Source of the DNA: Pontederia crassipes
Taxonomy: Eukaryota > Streptophyta > Magnoliopsida > Commelinales > Pontederiaceae
Length of the DNA: 64,000 bases
Direction: 5' to 3'
Assembly (NCBI GenBank): GCA_030549335.1
Contig: CM060188.1
Span: 7,378,001-7,442,000, forward strand
The notes beneath the pieces are model-generated. The model did not search any database, had not been told where the DNA came from, and was given only the letters and a program-made list of their open reading frames with translations. Position 1 is the first letter of the stretch, and every line of letters begins with the position of its first letter. A program made the position numbers and the translations under genes. Shown in pieces: positions 1-10,642 of this stretch.

Positions 1-1245
1 TTGGAGAGCTGGAAAGGTCAAAAGTTGTTATCTAGAGCAGAATTTCATGCTGGGGCTCATTTGACAAAGTTTTTGCGCCTTCAGATGCTTCCTACACCTG
101 AAAGAAATAATGCAGCTTTGGTGTCTGACAAAACCAACAGATTTGCTCTTTTATTCAGTACGCTAGAAGGAAGTATTGGCTGTATTGCACCACTTGATGA
201 GCTAACTTTTCGAAGACTTCAGACTCTACAGAAAAAACTTGTAGATTCTGTGCCTCATACATGTGGTCTGAATCCAAAATCATTCAGACAATATCATTCA
301 AACGGAAAAGCACATCGTCCTGGTCCTGATAATATGATAGACTGTGAACTTCTTTCTCAGTAAGTTGCGATGTCATTATTGTCTAGAATTATGGTTCTTG
401 TTAGTTGTCTATGTTAATAGGTCATCTAGGCATAGTGTTGCTAATGATCATCTTGATAACTTGATTATGACTAATGAAAGGCTGCTTAGTGTGTGTTTGT
501 GTCATGTGATGCTTAAATCAAATTTTCCACTCCAAATGTTTTTTCTAATATCAATATTTATAGCAATTCAATGATCAATTTCTCTTTCTGTGGCCTTTTG
601 TTTTGATATCACACGTTAGGCACTAATTTTGTGTGTTTATTACAACCAATATGCAGCATAAATTCTCATGTATATGTTTTGTACCCTTTGCTTTCAAGTG
701 AAAAAAACATAGACTAGGATGAGATCTTGTTCACATTGAGTTTGCTGCAAATTGCTTGATTTGCGTTCCCAGTTAATTTGTTGTCTTGATTTTCTTCTAA
801 AAGTAAATTGATCTTGACAATGCAAATGTAAGAAAATATCCGTTGAACTATACTAATCATCTTGAGTTTATAGAATCCGTAGAACATTGTGATTTCCTTG
901 ACTATTTCATTTGGTGTACACCCCCGAGCAATGAATGCCATCTTTGCAAGATGAAACAGTTGTAATTAAACAAATAACCATCCTTTAGTTATCTCAGGCC
1001 TGTGGTAATGTATCAATGTTTTTTTTAAAGTTTTTGTTTCATACCAAAAACTGTTTACATTCTACCTTTTAACTGTGTTCTAGACATGATTGTGTACCAT
1101 GAATTAATGTTTTCATTGGTCATCCTTCAGTTATGAGATGTTGCCATTGGAGGATCAGCTAGACATTGCGCAACAAATAGGGACTACCCGTTCTCAGATC
1201 CTGTCCAATTTAAGCGATCTTTCACTTGGAACGAGCTTTCTGTGA
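1..1245 (+). CDS. CPSF160: CPSF160 (cleavage and polyadenylation specificity factor subunit 1), C-terminal two exons, 5' end outside window
   Basis: This is the C-terminal end of the large CPSF subunit, a nuclear beta-propeller scaffold that helps recognise the AAUAAA signal during mRNA 3' end processing. The first exon occupies 1-359 and reads through conserved stretches such as SRAEFHAGAHLTKFLRLQML and CGLNPKSFRQYH. The intron is 360-1130 (donor GTAAGT, acceptor TTCAG). The last exon, 1131-1245, restores CELLSHYEMLPLEDQLDIA and ends GTTRSQILSNLSDLSLGTSFL followed by TGA. This C-terminus is the one known for plant CPSF160 (CPSF_A domain). Both splice sites are canonical and the frame is kept across them. 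The N-terminal part, well over 1,000 residues in the family, lies left of the window, so the start and the first exon boundary cannot be judged. Confidence 0.93.
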
Positions 1246-2179
1246 GAAGAGGTATTTTGGCATGTTTGCAACATGTTATACCTTTCATCTGGGTCCTGTT
1301 CCTGCTGAATAGAAAACTTCAACATTCCAGGAGGATTTCTTGTGTGTTACTAACTCCAAAGAAATAGATTATAGATGCTAGTTAAGAATCTTTTTAAGAT
1401 CTCATCAGATGGTAAATGTGGATATATCTCAGTGATCAATTAAGCCTATGGAAGCTCAATAAGAAAAGTTGGAATTTGTCCGTGAGATGTCTTCAATGAA
1501 ATGATGATGCATCCATGGAGTTTAGATCGTGCCGATGTTCAGCTGTAAGTATACTGGATCAAACTTGATACACTCACAATGCCACTGATGGCGCTTCTGA
1601 TGAGGGTTGTAAAATGTATCTTCAGGAACTAATTTGATTTCCATTCTTCTTGTCATGATCTATGTATTAAGATAGATCCATCGGCTCAAATTTCATTGTA
1701 AAACGAGCATATGATGTAAGTCAAGTTTGTGAATCAATTAAAAGTAAACAAATTATTGCAAGTAAACTATGACTACCATGTATAATTTGGCTTTGTAGTG
1801 AACCTTACACATTATCTGTGATGTGATAAACCACTTCTGTCGCTTTCATTCTTGATAATCTGACAGGTGCAAATTCACTTCATAGGTATGATATATAATT
1901 CTTCTTCCGTGCAAGGGATAACAGCCTTTGCTTGGGTGAATAAAGAAATAGCAGTTGTGCCTTTATTAAAAAACAGTTAAGGGTAGGTTCAAATGGGATT
2001 TTCTTTTTAATTACCTAAATAGATTAGGTAATTATCTGGATTGTGATGTATATATTGTTGCTTATAAGTACAATACTGTTTACTAAATGAGATCCACCGT
2101 GTATATATGATTAATCCTAAATCGATGTGTAGTGCTGAGGACGGAATGTTATTGGTTAGCTGTTAGACATTGTAAATAG
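1246..2179. other. 3' UTR and intergenic DNA downstream of CPSF160
   Basis: AT-rich sequence with no supported reading frame. The first few hundred bases are probably CPSF160 3' UTR. No repeat or RNA gene was recognised. Confidence 0.5.
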
Positions 2180-2935
2180 AATGTCTTGTTCCTTTTGGTT
2201 AGCCGTTTTGCCTCTTCCTTCTCGGTCTACAGTTTTGATAGAACTGAATGTTTCGCACAAGTCCTCCCGTCACTTCACCAAGGCCCATAATTACGAGTGT
2301 TTCTCAACATTCAGATTCGTCATCATTCACCGCATCATCATCATGATCATTTACGAGTGCTTGCTCACCGTCGAGCCTCCCCGACCCCTCGGCCTCCGCC
2401 TCACGATCACCTCTTGGTCCTCTTTCCTCCTCTGCAGGGAAGATGACAGCCAGGTGATTGAGTATTGCCAGTGTGATCTCCGGGCCGTCTTTGCCGGCGC
2501 TGTCAAACTGCCTCGAGTCGAACCACCACAGGTCGATGAGCTATTGCTCCGCCATGCTGCAGCCGCGGGCCAGCTGGTTCCAGCCACCCATGACGTGGTA
2601 GTTGTTGCTCGATGAGATGTACTTCAGGTCCTCAGGCGAATGCTTGGCCCAGGCGGTTCACTAGCTTGGCTCTGACCGTGTACGCCAGAGGGCGCCGCTG
2701 GGCGTGGTCCTCGTCGGCCCTTGCGATGTTCACAATGAGCGATGGGACCTTGAGAGGGAGGTCGGTCTTCACCTTGTTTCTCTGCAGCTGGCAGGTGGCT
2801 CTGCGCGCTGTTGACGTCGGACTTCGAGAGGGTTTTCTAGAAAAGGTGCGCGGCCGGCTCCTGGACGTCGAGCTCTCGCAGCTTGAGAAGGAACGAGCGC
2901 CTGTTCTTCGTGAACTAAACGATTCCTGCAGAAAC
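2180..2935 (-). pseudogene. B3-domain gene copy 1, dead
   Basis: The reverse strand is clearly homologous to the intact B3 genes at 5710-6441 and 38469-39164 over their full length, down to the C-terminal NCRPRREEAKRLTKRNKT tail. It cannot make the protein. The start codon and the TATA region are deleted (the leader runs straight into the codons for KNRRSF). The CAG of LFQK has become TAG, GEGQL has become AEQ-stop, and there are single-base insertions after the LSKSDV segment and before DLKYI. Because all four defects are visible against intact relatives in the same window, the call of pseudogene is firm. It forms the left, minus-strand half of a divergent pair with the 5710 gene. Open frames on the plus strand here are antisense shadows. 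Confidence 0.88.
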
Positions 2936-5640
2936 TCAAATTAGAGTTCGAGCTAGCGAACTCTTATATAATTTATTTATTAGCTAATTTTTTTTTCATA
3001 AAAACTTTATGTCTGCATATATGATGTATTATTGTGCTGAAAAACCATATGAATAGGATATTGAACTATAATAGTAATTCTCGGCAAAACAGTAGGATCA
3101 CAAATGTGAAAGATGAAACGAAAAGTATCATATTTAGTATTTTGTAGGATAAAAAAATATGAAATATTTTTAAAGAAATGAAATGAAAATCGTCAACTTG
3201 AAAAAAATGGAAACCAAATAGCATAATGTTGTTGCTTTGAAGATGAATTCTGCACTCCTTTCTCGGGTCACATGAAGCATAAAACCTATGGTGAGTTGTT
3301 ATTTTTAAATATTTATTTCACTCGTGTTCTAAAGACCCAACTTCAAACCATATTAAAAATATTCATGCTAAAGTATACTTATTATAATCGGCATAATCGG
3401 ATAGTAGGGCTCTAAGATCATTGCTTGGGTGTAAGTAGTTCTTAGAGTCACCAGTCACCACTATGATTAGAGTTTATTCGTATCACTCCGATTCGAATGT
3501 CGGATTAGTCGGGTGTTAATAGTTTGGGACACCGATAAATATGGACAAAAAAAGTATACTTGTTATAAAATTTAAAGTGTCATTCTTTCTTATATTGATA
3601 TAATAACTCATGGTATTGGATATGAAACTTGCTCAATATTTAATGGGACAATATATTTGTCCAATACTTTTTTTTTCTTTAAGTTTTTAGTTATAGCTAC
3701 ATGATAAATATATCTAATAATTCTATGAGATAATGCGTAATACATAAGAAACAATGGAAAGCGACAACAATTAAAGAGAGAAAATATGTGGAAATAGATT
3801 AATGATTCGCTATGATGTACAATTATGCCGCAGAGAAAATAAATAGTGTTATATGTTTTTCTTTGATCAATAAAAATTAAAATCGCATGACATAAGGACT
3901 GAAGTTCCAACCTTTTTAAAAGAAGAAGAGAAACAAAAATGTAATTCTACTTGGAAAGAATTAACCTCAACTTTGATTTCATCACACCAAGTTATAAAAT
4001 TTGGTAAAACATCTTTTTTATATGAGCGCGACATATATATATCACGGAGATATAAAAGAAGTGAAAGATGAAATTAATCTTGGAGTTTCTCTTGAGCTGT
4101 GTTTGTTTGTTGAACAAAGAGTCGAACTTTCCTTTATTTTGTCAAACAACATATATAACGAGAACTTTGAAAATTTTCATCACATAATCTCTGGCCAAAG
4201 TTTTGATCAGAAGTTCTTTTTTTTTTTTTTGCTTTTGTTTTTTGTCTTTTGAGCCGACATTTTTTCTTTTCTTTAAACTCCCTAACTTCATTTATTTTTT
4301 AATTATACATTCTTAGTCATCTTATAAAAAAAATATTAAGTATTATTAATTAAAAATTATAAAATATTTAGTTCTAATAATTAAGAAATGTTTTATTAAT
4401 TAAGATGTTCAATTATTTTTATAAAAAATTATATTATATTTGAATCTTAAGATTTACATAAATTATAATATTAATAACATGTTTTTATTTACTATAATTT
4501 TATACCTCATAAAATAATAAATTATATTATTAGTTATTACTTTTTATTCAAATACCCACAAACTTATTTATCAAATCAACTTTTTAAATCTTTATCATTA
4601 CATTTCTTTTTATTCAAACACTAACCCAAACTTTTCTATCTAATCGATTAGTTCTCGAGAACTAACTCTCTTTTAAAATCCTCGTACCAAACACACCCAC
4701 CAAATTTTAATGAATTTTCCTTTTATTTATTTGTCCCGCATTTCTTTGTTTTATCAAGCTCATGAGTTCACGATTCAATTATGCAAATTATCCTATTATT
4801 ATAAACAAATATAAAATTATAACATCTTTTTACTACTGCATGATATGCTAAATATCTGAGAACCACGAAAATTATGAAAGTTGATCTTTCTTGGAATAAA
4901 TCATACAAGTATTTCAAAATCATGTGCCTAATTTGATATATCCACCATATATGCACATGAATGATCAATATATAGTTAGTGATTAATTTGCTAATTTTTT
5001 AGGTTAAGGGGAATTATTTTTTTTCTATTTTCATTTCAGATATATAAGTTTCTCAAAAACCAAAAAAGGAAGAAGAAGAAGTAGAAACGATGACGAAAAA
5101 CAATATTCATGTATTAGGTATTATTAATCATACATAATACATAAGATATTTGTCTTTGACATTGTCATTCTATTTTAAATAAGTGATAAATGATCCGTAG
5201 ATGTGAAATTCATAAATGAGTATTGTTTTAGCTAATTAAGTGTAAGAACGGTACTTCAGGGTGTAGGGAAAAAAATAAAAATAAAAAATTTTAAAAATTG
5301 ACCTGATTTAATCCGATCTAACATAAAATTTTTCTAATTATAAAAAAATAAAAACAAATTTTATTATTATATATAATAGAAAACCAATAAAGACAAACAA
5401 AATAATTATTATATTTTAAATACGCATAGTGTATATGAAATTACTCAAAGAACGTAATATTTGTTCGATTATAGATGTAGGAAAAAGAAACTAAAAATAT
5501 AAAAATCTAATACAATTATCTCATGGCGTTTTAGCGTTCCCCAGTTCGAACTCTAATTCGACTTTGTGCAGGAATTTAATACGTTTAGCTCTACTTCGAA
5601 TTTAATACGATTCGAACTCTAATTGTTAATACGTTTAGCT
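2936..5640. other. Intergenic region between the divergent B3 copies
   Basis: About 2.7 kb of AT-rich DNA. The block at about 3,905-4,075 matches about 39,485-39,640, in the spacer of the second B3 pair (shared runs include GGAAAGAATTA and TTGATTTCAT), so the spacer was duplicated with the genes. The stretch 4,300-4,700 is extremely AT-rich and ends in a CCAAACACACCC motif like MITE termini, but no partner end was found. No gene is supported. Confidence 0.55.
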
Positions 5641-5644
5641 CTCC

Positions 5645-5652
5645 TATAAATA
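5645..5652 (+). promoter_or_regulatory. TATA box of the B3 gene at 5710
   Basis: TATAAATA, followed by AACAGGC, lies 58 bases before the ATG. The same TATAAATAAACAGGC block precedes the paralogue at 38469-39164, so it is conserved. The implied leader is very short, roughly 20-35 nt. Confidence 0.7.
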
Positions 5653-5709
5653 AACAGGCTTCGGTCGGTGGTTTCCATGCAGATTGCACTTGCAGAGTCG
5701 ACGGACGCG

Positions 5710-6441
5710 ATGGAGGGGAACAGGCGCTCGTTCCTTGGCATGCTGCGAGAGCTCGGCGTCCGGGAGCCGGCCACGTACCTTTTCCAGAAGACCCTCTCCA
5801 AGTCCGACGTCAACAGCGGGCAGAGCCGCCTGCAGCTGAAGAGGAACGAGGTGGAGACATCCGAACTCCCTCTCAGGGTCCCGTCGCTCCTGGCCAACAT
5901 CGCGAGGGCCGACGAGGACCGCGCCCGGCGGCGCCCTCCGGCGTACGCGGCCAGAGCCATGCTGGTGAACCGCCTGGGCCAATCGTTCGCCGGGGACCTG
6001 AAGTACATCCCGTCGAGCAACAGCTACCGCGTAATGGGCGGCTGGAACCGGCTGGCCCGCGGCTGCGGCATGGCGGAGGGGCAGCTCGTCGACCTGTGGT
6101 GGTTCGACGCGAGGCAGCTTGACGGCGCCGGCGAAGACGGCCCCGAGATCGGGCTGGCCATACTCGATCACCCGGCTGTCGTCGTCCCTGCGGCGGAGGG
6201 AGGAGGACCAAGAGGTGATCGTGAGGCGAAGGCCGAGGGGTCGGGGAGGCTCGACGGCGAGCAAGGACTCGTAAATGATGATGCGGTGAATGATAAAGAT
6301 TCTGAATGTTGTGAAACACTCATAACTGTGTGCCTTGGCGAAGAGACGAGAGGACTTGTGCGAAACATGGAGTTCTATCGAAACTGTAGACCGAGAAGGG
6401 AAGAGGCAATACGACTAACCAAAAGGAACAAGACGATTTAG
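5710..6441 (+). CDS. B3 DNA-binding domain protein (DUF313-like), intact copy
   Basis: Single-exon gene of 243 aa. Residues about 18-125 match the plant-specific B3 fold: an opening strand with LFQKTLSKSDVNSGQSRLQL, which resembles the xKxLxxSDVxxxQSRLxLP opening of the DUF313 group, and the closing YRVMGGWNRLARGCGMAEGQLVDLWWF, the usual V-x-GWN-x-L-x-x-x-x-x-LxEGxxVxLW end of the domain. B3 proteins bind DNA in the nucleus; no target is known here. The tail (about 130-243) is charged, low in complexity and unlike known domains. I chose ATG 5710 because the paralogue starts at the same MEENRRSF position; an in-frame ATG at 5668 would add 14 residues but is not conserved. A TATA box lies 58 bp upstream. 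Expression is not shown by the sequence. Confidence 0.8.
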   Translation: MEGNRRSFLGMLRELGVREPATYLFQKTLSKSDVNSGQSRLQLKRNEVETSELPLRVPSLLANIARADEDRARRRPPAYAARAMLVNRLGQSFAGDLKYIPSSNSYRVMGGWNRLARGCGMAEGQLVDLWWFDARQLDGAGEDGPEIGLAILDHPAVVVPAAEGGGPRGDREAKAEGSGRLDGEQGLVNDDAVNDKDSECCETLITVCLGEETRGLVRNMEFYRNCRPRREEAIRLTKRNKTI

Positions 6442-6999
6442 TTTAGTTTTTGATATCTTTAACATGTTAAATGTCGGTGTATATTAACTGCCGTTATATC
6501 GAACTTTTTGATATCGATGTTGGTGATGAAATATGATTAATGCATACTAAGAATCTAGTTTTGTTCCCTCTCTCCCTATGATTCGGAATTCATTATAAAA
6601 TATGATGCATGCATCAAATAAGAGTGGAATTCTGGTCCTAATTAATTGCCATTTGCAACAAAATAAGTGCCATTAATTAATGGTTGCCACCTGCAGGGCA
6701 CATAAGGCCTATTACACCTCTCTCCCTCGTCCTAGTCAATAGCAACTGGTGGAGCACATTATTTACATGAATATATTGTTGAATTTGAAGATTAATGAAA
6801 AAAGACTGCAACAGTTCAATTGCAATATTTGTTCGAGGTAGCATGTCATCATTCCGATCGTCCCCTTTGGCAAGTTGCAATATTTCTAATGAAAGGAAAA
6901 AAAAATACAGACACTAGTTATAAGTTAGGCTTTTGAACAGATTTCAAGTGTCATCTCATTCTTGAAACTTGTCTAGTCTTCTTATTTCTCTATTTATCC
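6442..6999 (+). other. 3' flank of the B3 gene, duplicated
   Basis: Bases about 6,445-6,550 (for example ATGTTAAATGTCGGTGTA and GAACTTTTTGATATCG) match the reverse complement of about 38,355-38,470, the 3' flank of the other intact B3 gene. The paralogy therefore extends past the stop codon. Beyond about 6,560 nothing is recognised. Confidence 0.65.
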
Positions 7000-9900
7000 A
7001 TCTTAACAAGGAATTGGAATCATGAAATAATTGCACTTCCTGGCTTAATGCAAAAAACTGACATTGATGTACGAGTAAGCTGCCCAATCCGCGACGCAAT
7101 AAGCAACCAACTCAGTTGAACTGCAGGAAAAAATAAACCTCGTCAACCCATAATGTGACATCTTTAGTTGATGCATGAATTGGCTGAGATGATGTACAAC
7201 AAAGGACACATCTGGTCATGTCTGAGTTACATAAATCAGGCGTCCTTGAAAGATCTCTGGTTCATCAAGTAATGAGTCATCAGCTAACTTAATTCCCTGA
7301 GTACTCAGATGCTTGTCATACAAATAAGATGTTAGTTTCATATTCTATTCAAGGGGGAGGAGTAGCATGCAAGTTGAGAGTCCTAGATCTGGTAAGAGCT
7401 CTAAAATATTTTCCTTTGTGTAATGGCTACCCCTTCTCGAGATTTGGTAACTTCCATGCCAAGAAAGAATATCAAACTTCTAAGATCCTTGATCTTGAAC
7501 AATGTCTGCAGAGATTGTTTAGCTTCAAGAACTAAGACTTCAGAGTTTCTACTGATAGGTATATCATCCACGTAAACTAGAATAACCACCGTAGCCTCAC
7601 CAGCTGATTTAGTAAACAAGGTGTAATCGTTCTGCTTTGCAGGAAATCAGAATTAACTAAAATGTCTGTAAATTTAATATTCCATTGGCGAGAGGCCTAC
7701 TTCAACCCATATAAAGATTTGACAAGTCGACACACCTTTCCTGAATACTCCTCCTTAATGCAAAGTCCAAGTGGCATATCTATATACACTTCTTCATCTA
7801 ATTCACCATTCAAAAATGCATTGTTAACATCAAGGTGAAAAACTGACCAATTATTAGGAGTTGTAATACTTAGAACTGCTCTAATGGTCACCGCTTTAGC
7901 TATTGGAGAGAAAGTGTCCTTATAATCTATTCCTTCCATCTGATTGTATCCTTTATCCACAATCCTTGCCTTGTAATGTTCAACCTCTCCATTGGCTGTC
8001 AACTTAATTTTATAAACCCATTTACAACCAATTGAAGTCTTTGCAATTGGTAATTCAACTAATTTTCAAGTGCCATTTGATTTTAAAGCTTGCAACTCGA
8101 TGTCCATCGCCTCAACCCAAAGTGGATCACTAGCCAACTCTTAATAACAACTTGGTTCCTTGACCATAGCAAGACGTGCTAAGAAGGCTTTATGAGTTGA
8201 TGAAAAATGATCATAACATATATGGTTTTGTACTGAATGTGCAACATGTGAAATATCAGAAGTAACTAATTAGAAACTATATAATCCCAATGCCAAATTG
8301 GTGGTCTCCTTACTCTTTTTATTGGATGTTCTGAATTATGAGAAAGTACTATGGTATTTGAATTATTCTTTGATAGAGCTTCATCATTTGAACCAGTCGG
8401 AAAGCATAATCTGGAACATGTGAAAGAACTAGTGAATATTCACTATTTGGAGACAAAGATGTTGAACTATGAAGATCATGTGACTTTGTGTGACTAACAT
8501 CCACATGTCCATGTGACTTTGTGTGACTAACATCCACAGGTCCATGAAAACTTTCAGCTTCTATCTGAAAAAAAATAGGAGTAGCTGAAGATATGTCTAG
8601 TCAAAAGGAAAAAATGACTCAACAAAATATACATCTCTGCTGACCTTTCCGAAAACCTATCTGGAGAAGGCTTATGAAACTTATAGCAAAGACATCCAAA
8701 TACTTTTAAGTAGCTCAAATCTGAAGGAGCACCAAAGCATTTCTCAAAAGCTTGTTTGAACTACTTCTCACCATAATTTTGTAGGTACATGATTGAAAAA
8801 TCAAAACTCTAACTGTTTCAACTATATGTCTATGTTTCCTCTCAACAAGTCCATTTGGTTGAGGAGTATATACACATGAACTTTAATGTATAATACCTTT
8901 GGAAGCAAAAAAAAATCTTGCAAAAGGAATTAAAGAATTTTGTACCATTATCACTTCTTATGATTCAGCAGCATGTTATTTTCCCATCATGATAATAAAC
9001 TTTTGTAAAATGGCACCACAATCAGACTTTTGATTCATTAAATGAACCCAAGCCAATATACTATTATCATCTACAATAGTGAGAAAATACTTGAGGCCAT
9101 TATAAATAGAATGCTTGTATGGCCCTACACATCAACATGTAACAATTCAAACATTTTATAAGATCTAGTTTTTTCAACAATTGGAAAATATTGTCTTGTT
9201 TGTCTAGCAAGGGGACAAACTGGGCAATGAAATGAACATTTCTTATTACAACTTTGTAATTGTTAAAGTAAAGACAATTTCTGTAATGGCATATGACCAT
9301 GTTGATGATGCCACAACTAAGTTTCTAAAACACAGGTAAACATTAAAAAAACTTCTCTTCTTGAAAAAAAATACAATCCTTTCATCCGTTCCTCATCGCA
9401 TTACAACCTTCCTGAAGAACACAAGAATTAGATGTGAATATAATTGATACTGATGGAAAATCTCTAGTAAGCTGTGATATTGAAATGAGATTAAATTTGA
9501 AATCTGACATATAAAGTACTTCTCGCAAAATTAGCTTTGAGTTCAACATATAAGAGCATGTATGAGTCACTACAGACTTATTTCCATTAGGTAATGTCAT
9601 TGGAACATCATCAGAAAGCCAATCTTTATGTGATGTCATATAATTATGGGCTCCTGTATCAAGAATCCAATCATTTGCATTATCATAATCAGCTAAAAGA
9701 CATGTACCTAAGTGATTAATAGTAGCTCCTACTGCAACATTATCTGAACTCTTACTATCTACAAGCTTCTTTCTGTCAAAAAATTGTATAAGCTGTTGGA
9801 ACTACTCTGGCTAGGAATTCATAGTTTGTTCAATAATTATTTCAGTAGACTCTTATGCCATAACAACATTTGCAATCTTTAGAGTATGACCTCTAGGCTT

Positions 9901-10642
9901 GAACTTGAAACCTAGTGGATAACCTACAATTCTGTAGCATTGACTTTTTTTGCACTAACTTCTTACAATGATCACAAATTATATTATTATCTCTTTGTGG
10001 TCTGACAGGTTGATTCTGTGGCTGATTTTGATACTTGACTGCATAAAAGACTGACAGTACTAGAACTACCTCCTTTATTTTGTCTTTGCTCTGCTTCAAT
10101 CAGAAGTGAATAGGCATGATTGATAGATGTTATTGGGTTCATCAAGAGAATTTGAGATCTAACACTATTATAGCAGTCATTTAGGTCAAATAAAAACTTA
10201 TACAATCTCTATTGCTGTAGGTAATTGTGGTAATCTCAATTTTGATCCATTTTTGGAAGAGCTGGAACCATAATGCTAATTCCTTCTATAATATCTTCAG
10301 TTTACTATAATAATCCACTCTTGACATAGTATTATGCATAATTGAGTATATCTACCCTTGTAACGAGTAGATCTTCGTTCCATTTTCTTTGTCAAATCTC
10401 TCTTTGAGATCATGCCAGAGTGTATGAGAATCTTGAGTAAAGGTTGTGTTAGAAATCAATCCTTTCGCCATTGTGCTTGTGATCCATGAAAGCACAATTG
10501 TGCATTACACCTTTGCCACTCATATTGCAACACCGGATCATCATAATCTTTCAAAGCACAAGTACTGTTCACGAATCCTTGTTTGTTCTTAGCGATCAAG
10601 GCATCATAAATTGAAATACTCTATAACAGGTAAGAATCAGTA
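7000..10642 (-). mobile_element. Degenerate Ty1/copia retrotransposon, main body
   Basis: Minus-strand remnants appear in copia order. Gag (UBN2-like LFDLNDCYNSVRSQILLMNP, about 9,990-10,205) is followed by a CDHCK zinc-knuckle remnant (about 9,950-9,990) and a gag-pre-integrase piece with the copia-typical VLYMSDFKFNLISISQL (9,382-9,639). Then come integrase-like remnants (about 8,600-9,350) and reverse transcriptase with WSVFHLDVNNAFLNGELDEE (7,697-8,002) and the catalytic YVDD of LVYVDDIPISRN (7,401-7,619). RT/RNase H remnants (SFVVHHLSQFMHQ) run to about 7,100. Stops and frameshifts interrupt every domain, so it is dead. The 5' end of the element continues at 13,665-14,079 beyond an inserted CACTA-like element. 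No 3' LTR was found near 7,000, so the element is truncated there. Confidence 0.85.

Noticed and set aside
2181-2615. 144-codon plus-strand frame
   Set aside because: It is the antisense shadow of the dead minus-strand B3 copy.
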